Assembly: GCF_021044425.1 (NCBI RefSeq)
Contig: NZ_JAJNEC010000004.1
Span: forward strand, 124,001 to 188,000
DNA length: 64,000 nt
Source: Niabella pedocola
GTDB taxonomy: Bacteria > Bacteroidota > Bacteroidia > Chitinophagales > Chitinophagaceae
Direction: 5' to 3'
Shown: piece after piece, positions 53,921 to 63,385 of the stretch
Numbering within the stretch: position 1 is the stretch's first letter
Layout of the letters: every line of letters begins with the position of its first letter
The notes under the pieces: model-generated
Databases searched by the model: none
The model's input: the letters and a program-made list of their open reading frames with translations, nothing else
What the model was told of the DNA's origin: nothing
Translations under genes and position numbers: made by a program

Positions 53921-54758
53921 CATGTCACCCCTGCGGGGTTTAATCCAATTATCTTGCAACGAATAAAATGCTAGAATAAAGACACCCCTACGGGGTTGGA
54001 ATAAATGAATTGCGTTGTGACCCCAACCCATTCAGACATTCCATATTCTACCCCTTGGGGGTTTAACGGAATCATCCCTAACGAATAAAATGCTGGAATA
54101 AAGACACCCCTGCGGGGTTGGAATAAATGAATTGCATCATGAACCAACCCATTCGGATATTCCATATACTACCCCTTCGGGGTTTAACAAAATCATCCCT
54201 AACGCACAAAATGCTGGAATAAAGACACCCCTGCAGGGTTGGAATAAATGAATTGCATCATGAACCAACCCATTCGGATATTCCATATACTACCCCTTCG
54301 GGGTTTAACAAAATCATCCCCTGACGAACAAAATGCTGGAATAAAGACACCCCTGTGGGGTTGGAATAAATGAATTGCATCATGAACCAACCCATTCAGA
54401 CATTCCCATATTCTACCCCTGCGGGGTTTAGCAAAATCATGTCCTAACGCACAAAATGCAGGAATAAAGACACTCCTGTGGGGTTGGAATAAATGAATTG
54501 CATTATGAACCCAACCCATTCGGATATTCCATATACTACCCTCACGGGGTTTAACGGAATCATCCCCTGACGAACAAAATGCTGGAATAAAGACATTCCT
54601 GCGGGATTTGGTGGATCTGTTTCTTTATTAAAGCACATATATTCCGGCTAAAATTGATTAATTTTAAAACAGGATGGTGCGCATCAGCATAAGTCCGAAG
54701 GACTGATACTATTATAACACCCGCGTTGATCCAAACAAAACCCCGGAGGGGTGACATG
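53921..54758. repeat. Region bounded by a 21-base inverted repeat, upstream of the IS200-like gene
   Basis: The left end (53921-53941) reads CATGTCACCCCTGCGGGGTT plus one T, and the complement of the right end (54738-54758) matches it at 20 of 21 positions. It encloses the tandem array and directly precedes the transposase gene. Confidence 0.6.
53931..54613. repeat. Tandem array of about 5.6 units, 121-123 bases each, with two palindromes per unit
   Basis: Unit starts, judged from the conserved AATGCTGGAATAAAGACAC, are at 53967, 54089, 54210, 54332, 54455 and 54578. Every unit contains two CCCC-TNC-GGGG type hairpins (after GACA and around TACCCCTTCGGGGTTTA). The layout is that of REP/BIME-like elements. 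The last copy is truncated and degenerate. Confidence 0.85.
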
Positions 54759-54783
54759 CTATAACCTGCAAAAAACCAAAATC

Positions 54784-55242
54784 ATGGCTAACACATTCTC
54801 CCAGCTCTACATCCAGATCGTTTTTGCCGTAAAAGGCCGGCAGAATCTGATTCATCATGCGTGGAAAGAGGACCTGCATAAATACATTGCGGGCATCATC
54901 AAAGGCAAGGGACAAAAACCGATCATTGTAAACGGTATGCCGGACCACCTGCATATTTTTGTAGGATTACGCCCGGCAATGGCTATTTCGGATCTTGTAA
55001 GGGATATCAAAAACAATTCCTCCAATTTCATCAATGACCGGCATCTCGTTAATGGCCGGTTTTCCTGGCAGGAAGGCTATGGGGCATTTTCCTACTCCCA
55101 TTCGCACATTGAAAATGTATACAACTATATTTTAAACCAGGAAACACATCACCAAAAACAAACATTCAAAACCGAATACCTCGGATTGCTGAGCACTTTC
55201 GAAATCCCGTTCGACGAAAAATACCTGTTTGAATGGTGCTAA
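54784..55242 (+). mobile_element. IS200-like Y1 transposase (RAYT-type)
   Basis: 152 residues from ATG 54784. HUH endonuclease fold: GMPDHLHIFVG carries the HxH metal motif; the region YGAFSYSHSHIENVYNYILN contains the candidate nucleophilic Tyr. The gene abuts an array of hairpin repeats and lacks the left/right ends of a typical IS605, consistent with a REP-associated tyrosine transposase that moves or expands the hairpins and is itself domesticated (inference). A perfect 8-base hairpin AACCGTGC / GCACGGTT (55242-55260) overlaps its stop. Confidence 0.88.
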
Positions 55243-55558
55243 ACCGTGCGGTGCACGGTTATTGCCGGGCATTGCCAAACCGGCGCATATTTCAACGAAA
55301 ACCGGGATAACCTATGCTCCCGCCTGGCAAAACCCATGTACAGGGTTGACCAGGAAGCTTCCCATTTCGCCAAAATATACAAATACAACAGAGGCCCGCT
55401 TCATTCCTGCTTAGAGATCGGTGGCCCGCGGCCGGTTTCATTTAAATATTTTCCACAAACGACCGTTAAGCTTTAATAATCTTTAAATAACGGCAAACAG
55501 AACAGAATAAAAATCAATTTCTCTTATATTTGCGCACTTAAGTTATAATAAATTGTAT
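55243..55558. other. Intergenic region upstream of phosphofructokinase gene
   Basis: About 316 bases: a hairpin right after the transposase gene, about 230 bases without recognisable content and, at the right end, the TATATTTG promoter box. Confidence 0.5.
55525..55532 (+). promoter_or_regulatory. -7 box of the phosphofructokinase gene
   Basis: TATATTTG matches TAnnTTTG. The predicted leader to ATG 55559 is about 20 bases. Confidence 0.65.
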
Positions 55559-56779
55559 ATGGAGAAAAGTATTGTAATTCTTGCCGGCGGTGGTCCTGCA
55601 CCTGGTATCAACACAGTGATTGGTTCCGTAGCTAAAACGTTTTTGAAAGACGGCTACCGGGTAATTGGTTTGCACGACGGCTATAAAAACCTTTTCAACG
55701 GGAAAGGACTCACCACTGATATCGACTTTAAACTGGCCGATGATATCTTCAGCCGCGGAGGTTCTTTTCTGCGTATGAGCCGTTACAAACCCAAAGATGA
55801 CGAATTTACAAGCGAGTTCTTTGAAAAAAACAATATTCAATTACTGGTAACGATCGGGGGCGATGATACGGCTTCTACGGCTAACCGGATCGCAACCTTC
55901 CTTCGAAACAAGAACGTACCGGTTCAAAATATACACGTTCCCAAAACCATCGATAATGATCTCCCGCTCCCTTACGGCCAGCCTACATTCGGCTATCAGA
56001 GTGCGAGGGAAGAAGGTGTAAAACTGGGTAAAACCATTTATGAAGATGCCCGTACCTCAGGTAACTGGTTCGTGGTTTCTGCAATGGGCCGCGAGGCGGG
56101 TCACCTGGCTTTCGGTATTGGTGTAGCCTGCCATTACCCGATGATCGTGATCCCCGAAATGTTCAACAAAACAAAACTGACGCTGGATAAGATCACCAAA
56201 CTGATCGTTTCGTCTATTGTAAAAAGAAATATCCTGAATATTCCTTACGGAGTAGCCGTAGTTAGCGAGGGGGTATTCCATTTTATGAGCGATGAAGATA
56301 TTACGGCCTCAGGTATCCAGTTTACCTACGACGATCATGGGCATCCGGAACTTGGAAACGTAAGCAAGGCGCATATCTATAACATTCTTTTACAGAACGA
56401 ATTAAAAAAACTGAATATTTCCGTTAAAAGCCGGCCGGTTGAGTTGGGCTACGAACTCCGTTGCCTGGCCCCTACTGCTTTTGACCTGGAATATTGCACC
56501 TACCTTGGAATGGGTGTAAAGCAACTTTTTGATCAAAGTGTTACCGGCGCCGTGGTTACCGTTGATGCCACCGGAAACGTTAAACCGCTTTATCTCAAAG
56601 ATGTGGCAGATGAAAAAGGCAAGGTAAAACCCCGTCTGATCGACATGCAAAGCGCAGATACGCAAACAGTATTTGCAAACGCCCTGCATTATCTGACGGA
56701 AGCGGATAAAGAGGCTGCCAAGCAGTATCTTGAAAATCCGGATGAATACCTGTTCAATAATATCCTGGAGTGGAACTAA
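55559..56779 (+). CDS. 6-phosphofructokinase, predicted pyrophosphate-dependent
   Basis: 406 residues from ATG 55559. PFK fold with GGGPAPGINTVIG at 10-22 and GGDD at 100-103 in place of GGDG, and VPKTIDNDL at 127-135 with Lys where ATP enzymes have Gly. In known enzymes, the Asp and Lys at these positions mark pyrophosphate users (established family knowledge). The enzyme phosphorylates fructose-6-phosphate with PPi reversibly, saving ATP in glycolysis. It is followed by a terminator, then by pyruvate kinase. The TTG two codons upstream is a weaker start. Cofactor preference must be confirmed by assay. Confidence 0.9.
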   Translation: MEKSIVILAGGGPAPGINTVIGSVAKTFLKDGYRVIGLHDGYKNLFNGKGLTTDIDFKLADDIFSRGGSFLRMSRYKPKDDEFTSEFFEKNNIQLLVTIGGDDTASTANRIATFLRNKNVPVQNIHVPKTIDNDLPLPYGQPTFGYQSAREEGVKLGKTIYEDARTSGNWFVVSAMGREAGHLAFGIGVACHYPMIVIPEMFNKTKLTLDKITKLIVSSIVKRNILNIPYGVAVVSEGVFHFMSDEDITASGIQFTYDDHGHPELGNVSKAHIYNILLQNELKKLNISVKSRPVELGYELRCLAPTAFDLEYCTYLGMGVKQLFDQSVTGAVVTVDATGNVKPLYLKDVADEKGKVKPRLIDMQSADTQTVFANALHYLTEADKEAAKQYLENPDEYLFNNILEWN

Positions 56780-56799
56780 ATTTAAAGCCAGATACAATT

Positions 56800-56826
56800 A
56801 AAACCGCCTTTGCTGCGCGGTTTTTT
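56800..56826 (+). terminator. Rho-independent terminator of phosphofructokinase gene
   Basis: AAAACCGC / GCGGTTTT arms with a 9-base loop and a run of T, 20 bases past the stop codon. Confidence 0.85.
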
Positions 56827-56906
56827 GTTTTTAATTTGTAGCTTCCGGTTTTAATCAGCAATCCCTTTTCCGATGCCATCGGAATATTAACATTAGAAAT
56901 CGAAAA

Positions 56907-58406
56907 ATGACAGAAACTCAAAAAGTTCGGAAAAAGTCTTTGGAAACAACAACTGTTGTAAAAGATACAGACCACAGCTTCAACCGCACAAAGATCGTGG
57001 CTACGGTAGGGCCGGCCTGTAATACTTATGATAAACTGCTCGATCTTGTAAAAGCAGGTGTAAATGTTTTCCGCCTGAATTTTTCTCATGGAGTACATGA
57101 AGAAAAAAAACAAATCATCGAATACATCCGCGAGATCAATCGTAAAGAACGGACAACTGTGGCTATCCTGGGAGATCTGCAAGGCCCCAAACTCCGTGTT
57201 GGAGAAATGGAAGGCGGCGGCATCATTGTAGAGCCGGGCGATATCTTCACCTTCACCAATAAAAAAATGGTGGGCAACAAAGAAAAGATCTACATCTCCT
57301 ATCCTAACTTTCACAAGGATGTAAAAGTGGGCAACAAGATCATGATCGACGATGGAAAGCTCGAAGTGATCGTGCGCAAGATCCTGCCCAATAATGATGT
57401 AAAGGTTGAGGTAGTGTTGGGTGGATTCCTGTCTTCCAAAAAAGGGGTAAACCTTCCCGATACCAAAATCTCTCTGCCGGCGTTAACACCCAAGGACCTG
57501 GCGGATCTCGATTTTATTATCCGAGAGCAACTGGGATGGGTAGCATTGTCGTTCGTACGCCAGGTGGAGGATATTAAAAAACTCAGGAAGATCCTGGATA
57601 AACATAAAAGCAAAGCCAAGATCATTGCAAAGATCGAAATGCCGGAAGCCATTCCCAATATCCGGGAAATCATCCATGCATCCGATGGTATCATGATAGC
57701 CCGGGGTGACCTGGGTGTGGAACTTCCTGTAGAGAAAGTGCCGCTGATCCAGAAGAGCATTATCCGCAAATGCATTCACCGCGCTAAACCGGTGATCGTT
57801 GCCACCCAGATGATGGAAAGCATGATCGACCGTTCCAAACCCAACCGCAGTGAAATCACCGATGTGGCCAACGCGGTACTTGAAGGTACGGATGCCGTGA
57901 TGTTAAGTGCAGAAACCGCCAGCGGTAAGCATCCTACCCTGGTAGTGCAAACCATGCGGAAGATCATCCTTGAAATTGAAAAAACAGAATACCACTACGA
58001 CCTGGCCAATGAGCTGCAGCCGCAGCCGCACTCGCCTTCCCTTTCCAGCGATGCCATTTGCTACAATGCCTGTAACCTGGCAAAGGACACAAGGGCGGAT
58101 GCACTGATCGGCATGACGCAGAGCGGTTATACCGGTTTTATGCTCAGCAGCTATCGTCCGAAAGTGCCGCTGTACGTCTTTACAAAAAACCGTACGTTGA
58201 TCGATCAGCTTAGTCTGAGCTGGGGTATCCGTGCCTTTTTCTATGACGACGATCAGCACGACCTGGATACCATTTTCTCTGATCAGATCAATATCCTCAA
58301 GAAAAACGGATTCCTGAAGCGTGGCGATACTGCAGTAAGTACCGGCAGTACCCCGGTTCACCTCAAGTTACATACCAATACAATTAAAGTAACCGAAGTT
58401 CAATAA
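56907..58406 (+). CDS. pyk: Pyruvate kinase
   Basis: 499 residues, usual length for the A, B and C domains. RTKIVATVGPACNT at the start, LGDLQGPKLRVGEM (phosphate site), IIAKIEMPEAIPNI with the catalytic Lys, IMIARGDLGVELP with metal-binding residues, then KPVIVATQMMESM. It converts phosphoenolpyruvate and ADP to pyruvate and ATP. About 20 residues precede the barrel. Separate transcription unit from the phosphofructokinase gene, with its own terminator. Confidence 0.97.
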   Translation: MTETQKVRKKSLETTTVVKDTDHSFNRTKIVATVGPACNTYDKLLDLVKAGVNVFRLNFSHGVHEEKKQIIEYIREINRKERTTVAILGDLQGPKLRVGEMEGGGIIVEPGDIFTFTNKKMVGNKEKIYISYPNFHKDVKVGNKIMIDDGKLEVIVRKILPNNDVKVEVVLGGFLSSKKGVNLPDTKISLPALTPKDLADLDFIIREQLGWVALSFVRQVEDIKKLRKILDKHKSKAKIIAKIEMPEAIPNIREIIHASDGIMIARGDLGVELPVEKVPLIQKSIIRKCIHRAKPVIVATQMMESMIDRSKPNRSEITDVANAVLEGTDAVMLSAETASGKHPTLVVQTMRKIILEIEKTEYHYDLANELQPQPHSPSLSSDAICYNACNLAKDTRADALIGMTQSGYTGFMLSSYRPKVPLYVFTKNRTLIDQLSLSWGIRAFFYDDDQHDLDTIFSDQINILKKNGFLKRGDTAVSTGSTPVHLKLHTNTIKVTEVQ

Positions 58407-58410
58407 AGTA

Positions 58411-58435
58411 AAAGCCTCCCCACGGAGGCTTTTTT
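58411..58435 (+). terminator. Rho-independent terminator of pyk
   Basis: Perfect 9-base stem AAAGCCTCC / GGAGGCTTT with loop CCAC followed by TTT, immediately after the stop. Confidence 0.92.
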
Positions 58436-58679
58436 AATACCAATCATTTCCTGTACATTACTGTTGCAGCTGCTACCTGGCGATACGGCTCTTTGAAAAT
58501 GCAACAGGCAGTCGTTTTCGTCCGCACATCTTTATGATTGCCGCAGATGCGCAGATGATTCAAGGGCAGAAAACACCATCAGTAAATTTGCGGTATGTTG
58601 GAGTTGAATAAAGCTGACGCCTAACCTGCGTGTCAGCCGCTTTTAGGAGCCGGCATTCATGACCCTATACCAAAATAAA

Positions 58680-58714
58680 AAGAGGCTGTCTCGCATTTTT
58701 GAAGACCGCCTCTT
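58680..58714 (-). terminator. Terminator of the serA-like gene
   Basis: AAGAGGC at the left arm pairs with GCCTCTT at the right; on the minus strand it ends in TTTTTATTTT. It lies 26 bases past the stop codon. Confidence 0.8.
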
Positions 58715-58739
58715 ATTTTATTACATTCCATTTATGATC

Positions 58740-59978
58740 TTAATAAACCAATCTTGTTTTAATGGTATGTTTTACATTGCTCAAAATAGATGCCGCTTTC
58801 TTGGATACCCCTTTTTCTACATCCAGCACCACATACCCGATTTCATCGTTCGTTTTCAGATATTGTCCAGTAATGTTAATGTTGTTGTTCGATAATAAGG
58901 TATTGATCTCTGAAAGTACGCCGGGTTTGTTGTAATGAATATGAAGAATCCGGTGCACGCCATCCTGCAAAGGCAACGCCAGGGCCGGAACCGTATGAGA
59001 TCCGTTTGATATTCCTTTTTCAATAAAATTAAACAGCTTGGAACTCACATCCACACCGATGTTCTCCTGCGCTTCTTCCGTGCTTCCTCCGATATGCGGC
59101 GTTAAGATCACATTGGGAAGATTTTGCATGGGACTGGTAAATTTATCGCCATTCTTTTCCGGCTCCCAGGGAAATACATCCAGTGCAGCTCCACTGATAT
59201 GCCCCTCTTTCATAAATTTGCTCAGGTCATCCAGGTTCACCACTTCTCCCCTGGCATAGTTGATAAGAATCGATCCCTTTTTAAAATATTTCAGATTATT
59301 CCTGGTGATCAGGTTCCTTGTTTGCGGGTTATCCGGAACGTGCAGTGTAACAACATCCGATTGCTGCAACAATTCTTTCAGTGTCTTCGCATCCTTCGCA
59401 TTGCCCAATGGCAGTTTTGTTTCCACATCATAAAACAATACTTTCATGCCCATGGCCTCCGCCAGTACACTTACCTGTGAGCCAATATTTCCATACCCAA
59501 TAATGCCCAGGGTTTTGCCTCTTAATTCATAGCTGCCTTTAGAGTCCTTCATCCAGATTCCGTCATGTGCCGCTCTGATCTTATCCGGCAACCTTCTGAT
59601 AAGCATAATAGAATTAGCAATTACCAGTTCTGCCACCGAACGGGTATTGCTGTAAGGCGCATTAAATACCACCACCCCTTTCTCGGTAGCAGCGGTCAAA
59701 TCAACCTGGTTTACGCCAATGCAAAAACAGCCAATCGCCTGCAATTTTTCCGCCGCATCCAACACCTTTTTGGTAATATGTGTTTTGGACCGGATACCCA
59801 GAATGTGTACATTTTTTATTTCCTTGATCAATTCTTCTTCTGAGAGCGCCTTCGACAGTTTTTCTACCTTCGAATAGCCTTCTTCCTTAAAACGTTGTAC
59901 AGCAAAATCACTGATATTTTCCAGAAATAAAATCCGGATTTTCTCTTTCGGGTAACTGGTCTCTTTTTTATTTGTCAT
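58740..59978 (-). CDS. serA: D-3-phosphoglycerate dehydrogenase
   Basis: 412 residues: E. coli-like SerA with two Rossmann-type domains and a C-terminal ACT domain (about 330-412). Landmarks are KTLGIIGYGNIGSQVSVLAE for NAD binding, LITRNNLKYFKKGSILINYAR, LTPHIGGSTEEAQENIG with the catalytic His, and LHIHYNKPGVLSEINTLLS for serine-sensing ACT. First step of phosphorylated serine synthesis; feedback by serine is expected. No other ser gene is adjacent. Confidence 0.94.
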   Translation of the reverse strand: MTNKKETSYPKEKIRILFLENISDFAVQRFKEEGYSKVEKLSKALSEEELIKEIKNVHILGIRSKTHITKKVLDAAEKLQAIGCFCIGVNQVDLTAATEKGVVVFNAPYSNTRSVAELVIANSIMLIRRLPDKIRAAHDGIWMKDSKGSYELRGKTLGIIGYGNIGSQVSVLAEAMGMKVLFYDVETKLPLGNAKDAKTLKELLQQSDVVTLHVPDNPQTRNLITRNNLKYFKKGSILINYARGEVVNLDDLSKFMKEGHISGAALDVFPWEPEKNGDKFTSPMQNLPNVILTPHIGGSTEEAQENIGVDVSSKLFNFIEKGISNGSHTVPALALPLQDGVHRILHIHYNKPGVLSEINTLLSNNNINITGQYLKTNDEIGYVVLDVEKGVSKKAASILSNVKHTIKTRLVY

Positions 59979-60082
59979 ACGAGCAAATATCCAAATAAGT
60001 TAACAAAAATTAAAATTTTAAGAACATTAGTTTTATGCAGTGGCAGATACGACTAAATTTGTCCCTTTAAAATCTTTGTACC

Positions 60083-61474
60083 TTGAGAGTTGTTGCAGTT
60101 ATAATAGCGTGGACATTATTAACGATTGGTTGTAAGTCTAAAACACAGGCCCAGAAAGACAAAACGGAAGACATCCATTCCAACGCCCTTTCTTTTGATG
60201 TGGAACAAATGACAGAAGCGGATAAAGCGCGGTATCAGAAAGTGCTCAGTGATTTTTTTGATTCCGCACTGATCCGCCGCGGATTTAACGGAGGCATCCT
60301 GATCGCTAAGGGAGGCAATGTATTGTATGAATCCTATCACGGCTTCCAGGATCCCAACAGGAAAAGCGATACCATCAATGCGCAAACACAATTTCACCTG
60401 GCATCTACCAGCAAACCGTTTACAGCCGTTACGGTATTGAAGCTGGTACAGGCAGGCAAAATTGGTTTGCAGGACCCGGTTACCCGGTACTTCCCTGCAT
60501 TTCCCTACCCTGCGGTAACCGTTGAGCAATTGCTTTCGCACAGAAGCGGTTTGCCCAATTATCTTTCTGTAATGGAAGATAAAACCAAATGGAACCCGAA
60601 GCAGATGATATCCAACGACGATGTACTGCGGTTCCTGGAGCAATATAAACCGGTTCCGATGTTTAAAGCCGGCAGCCGCTTTGCCTATTGCAATACCAAC
60701 TTTGTATTGCTGGCATTAATTGTTGAACACGTTACAGGAAAAAAATTCCCGCAGTATGTAAAAGAAACCATCTTTGAGCCGTTGCAGATGAATCACTCCT
60801 TTGTGTATACACCGGCAGACAGCGGCCATGTGATCATGTCTTATAAACCTTCCGGAGCACTTTGGGTTAATGATCAGTTTGACAATACTTATGGCGATAA
60901 AAACGTTTACAGCACGCCGGAAGATATGTTTAAATGGGACCGGGCATTATACAACCCCAGCTTTATCCGTCAGTCGTTGCTGGATTCTGCCTATCAGCCG
61001 CACAGTCATGAAAAACCCTCCATTCATAATTATGGGCTGGGCTGGCGGATGCTGAATTTGCCCAATGGCAAGAATGTGATTTACCATAATGGAAAATGGC
61101 ATGGCTTTACCCCCGCTTTCGGAAGACTGCTGGATGAAAAAGCCGTAATCATTATCCTCGGTAATAAAATGAATTCCAATATGTACAATATGGCGCGGAA
61201 GGCCTATGATTTCTTTGGAGACTATATGCAAAACCGGGTAAGCGGTGGCGAGGAAGAAACCGAAAGCCGGACGGCTGCTGCCACGGCTATGCCGGAATCT
61301 ACCGTAAAACCGGCACCCCGTCCGGCAAAAAAAACGGTGAAACCCGCTCCGGCGAAACCTTCCCGTACATCCGGTAAGTCTACCGCAAAAAAACAAATTA
61401 AAAAAGCACCCGAAAAAAAAGCAGCGCCGGCTAAAAAGAAAGTTACTGCAACCAAAAAGAAAACAAAAAAATAA
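60083..61474 (+). CDS. Serine hydrolase lipoprotein (class C beta-lactamase-like) with a Lys/Pro/Ala-rich tail
   Basis: 463 residues. N terminus AWTLLTIGC is a lipoprotein signal (Cys17); the start is TTG 60083, and no ATG is available upstream. Serine-hydrolase fold with S108-T-S-K111 (SxxK), Tyr-Cys-Asn (YxN) near residue 207, and HNGKWHG near 340 (HxG). Such proteins are esterases, D-aminopeptidases or carboxypeptidases more often than beta-lactamases. The last 70 residues are repeated KPA, PAK, KKA units, like a histone H1 or AlgP tail, strongly basic. Neighbours give no further clue. Outer- or inner-membrane localisation is inferred. Confidence 0.8.
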   Translation: MRVVAVIIAWTLLTIGCKSKTQAQKDKTEDIHSNALSFDVEQMTEADKARYQKVLSDFFDSALIRRGFNGGILIAKGGNVLYESYHGFQDPNRKSDTINAQTQFHLASTSKPFTAVTVLKLVQAGKIGLQDPVTRYFPAFPYPAVTVEQLLSHRSGLPNYLSVMEDKTKWNPKQMISNDDVLRFLEQYKPVPMFKAGSRFAYCNTNFVLLALIVEHVTGKKFPQYVKETIFEPLQMNHSFVYTPADSGHVIMSYKPSGALWVNDQFDNTYGDKNVYSTPEDMFKWDRALYNPSFIRQSLLDSAYQPHSHEKPSIHNYGLGWRMLNLPNGKNVIYHNGKWHGFTPAFGRLLDEKAVIIILGNKMNSNMYNMARKAYDFFGDYMQNRVSGGEEETESRTAAATAMPESTVKPAPRPAKKTVKPAPAKPSRTSGKSTAKKQIKKAPEKKAAPAKKKVTATKKKTKK

Positions 61475-61639
61475 GGCACGCTGTATTTAAGTGCAACTAA
61501 CGTTGCAGAGACTCGGAAACACAGAATTGCTGCAGGAGCATACCCGAGCCGCTTCAGAGGCAACAAACGCCTGTTTTTATCTCCTGGCCTAATCATTAGC
61601 GCTTCTGTTTTTCAGTGGCCAAAAAACCGGAAACCTTCC

Positions 61640-61647
61640 TATCTTCG
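61640..61647 (+). promoter_or_regulatory. -7-like box of prfC
   Basis: TATCTTCG, seven bases ahead of ATG 61655; one mismatch from TAnnTTTG. Confidence 0.4.
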
Positions 61648-61654
61648 CGCACTT

Positions 61655-63241
61655 ATGAAGTATCACGAGGAGATCATGCACCGGCGCACTTTTGCGATTA
61701 TTAGTCACCCGGACGCCGGTAAGACCACACTTACTGAAAAATTTCTTTTATTTGGCGGTGCCATCCAGGTGGCGGGTGCTGTAAAAAGCAATAAGATCAA
61801 GAAGTCGGCCACATCGGATTTTATGGAAATCGAGCGGCAACGCGGCATCTCTGTGGCCACGTCGGTGATGAGTTTTGAATACCAGAACATCCTCATCAAC
61901 CTCCTGGATACGCCTGGTCACAAGGACTTTGCAGAAGATACCTTCCGTACGCTTACGGCCGTGGATAGTGTAATACTGGTGGTAGACAGCGTAAACGGTG
62001 TTGAAGAGCAAACCCGCCGTTTAATGGAAGTATGCCGGATGCGGGATACACCGGTGATCGTGTTTATTAATAAAATGGATCGTGACGGAAAGAACCGGTT
62101 CGACCTTCTTGAAGAAATTGAAAAAGAGCTGAATATTTCCCTGCACCCCATGACCTGGCCCATCAACAGCGGGAAGGACTTTAAGGGTGTATATAATCTG
62201 TACGACAAAAACATCCGGTTATTCACCGCCAATACCAAGGCTGATGAAGAAGATACCCTGGCCATTTCAGACATCCACGATCCTGTTTTGGATACCCGGC
62301 TGGGGGCTACAGACGCCGCCCTGTTAAGGGAGGACGTGGAACTGGTAGACGGGGTAAATGGCGCACTGAATGTGGCCGACTACCTGGCCGCAAAAGTATC
62401 GCCGGTATTTTTTGGGAGTGCCATCAACAACTTCGGAGTAAAAGAAATGCTGGATACCTTTATCCGCATAGCGCCGCCTCCACAAAGCCGCGAAACCTCC
62501 ACCCGGCAGGTAAACGTGGAAGAAGAAAAACTCAGCGGATTCATTTTTAAGATCCACGCCAACCTGGATCCCAAACACCGCGACCGGATCGCGTTCTTCA
62601 GGGTTTGTTCCGGAAAGTTTGAACGCAACAAATATTTCCATCATGTGCGCCTGGATAAAGATGTTCGTTTCAGCAATCCCTACTCCTTTATGGCACGGGA
62701 TAAAAGCATCATCCAGGATGCCTATGCCGGCGATGTGGTAGGTTTATTTGACACGGGCAACTTTAAAATAGGCGATACCTTAACAGAAGGAGAAAACTTC
62801 TTTTTTACAGGGATCCCTTCTTTCTCTCCTGAGATCTTCAAAGAGGTAATTAATAAAGACCCGATGAAAACCAAGCAACTGGAGAAAGGACTACTGCAAC
62901 TGACCGATGAGGGCGTAGCACAATTGTTTACGCAGTTTGGCGGCACCAAAAAGATTGTGGGTTGTGTAGGTGAACTCCAGTTTGAGGTAATACAGTACCG
63001 CCTGCTCCATGAATACGGTGCCTCCGTTGAATTCAGGGCGCTGCCTTTTTACAAAGCCTGCTGGCTAACCAGTACCGATTCTCAAAAACTGGAAGACTTT
63101 GGCAAATTCAAACAAACCAATACCGGAGAAGATAAGGACGGCAACATGGTATACCTGGCACAAAGCGAATGGTTCCTGAATACGGAGATCACCAATAACC
63201 CCGATATAAAATTTCATTTCAGCAGCGAGATCCACCAGTAA
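61655..63241 (+). CDS. prfC: Peptide chain release factor 3
   Basis: 528 residues, the full RF3 length. GTPase motifs: ISHPDAGKTTLTEKF (P-loop), GISVATSVMSFEY (switch 1), DTPGHKDFAEDTFRTL (G3), FINKMDRDGKN (G4). It recycles release factors 1 and 2 from the ribosome after termination. QLEKGLLQLTDEGVAQLF and VGCVGELQFEVIQYRLLHEY at the C terminus are RF3-specific. The gene prmC also lies in the window. Confidence 0.97.
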   Translation: MKYHEEIMHRRTFAIISHPDAGKTTLTEKFLLFGGAIQVAGAVKSNKIKKSATSDFMEIERQRGISVATSVMSFEYQNILINLLDTPGHKDFAEDTFRTLTAVDSVILVVDSVNGVEEQTRRLMEVCRMRDTPVIVFINKMDRDGKNRFDLLEEIEKELNISLHPMTWPINSGKDFKGVYNLYDKNIRLFTANTKADEEDTLAISDIHDPVLDTRLGATDAALLREDVELVDGVNGALNVADYLAAKVSPVFFGSAINNFGVKEMLDTFIRIAPPPQSRETSTRQVNVEEEKLSGFIFKIHANLDPKHRDRIAFFRVCSGKFERNKYFHHVRLDKDVRFSNPYSFMARDKSIIQDAYAGDVVGLFDTGNFKIGDTLTEGENFFFTGIPSFSPEIFKEVINKDPMKTKQLEKGLLQLTDEGVAQLFTQFGGTKKIVGCVGELQFEVIQYRLLHEYGASVEFRALPFYKACWLTSTDSQKLEDFGKFKQTNTGEDKDGNMVYLAQSEWFLNTEITNNPDIKFHFSSEIHQ

Positions 63242-63385
63242 TCAGCAGATTTCACCCGCTATATATTCCCACTGCTCCGGGCATTGCTTTTACGTTTTAC
63301 CGGCTTACCGGCGGGATCAGCCTTCAGGCTTTATCCTGCAGGAGCTCCTGCGGAAACGCATTTTTTATTATCTTTCTTTTTTAAA

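Larger units (their letters stand above)
58407..58739. other. Intergenic region between pyk and serA-like gene
   Basis: 333 bases flanked by two terminators. Within it are a TAAATTTG box (58583-58590) and a hairpin with T-run (58613-58645) that could delimit a tiny transcript; a nine-codon frame begins at 58595. No protein gene is supported. Confidence 0.5.

Noticed and set aside
53931..54613. CRISPR-like array
   Set aside because: Units are contiguous 122-base copies without unique spacers, and no cas gene is near.
60083..61474. Reading the serine hydrolase as a resistance beta-lactamase
   Set aside because: The motifs are shared by esterases and peptidases; tail and lipobox do not support a resistance role.
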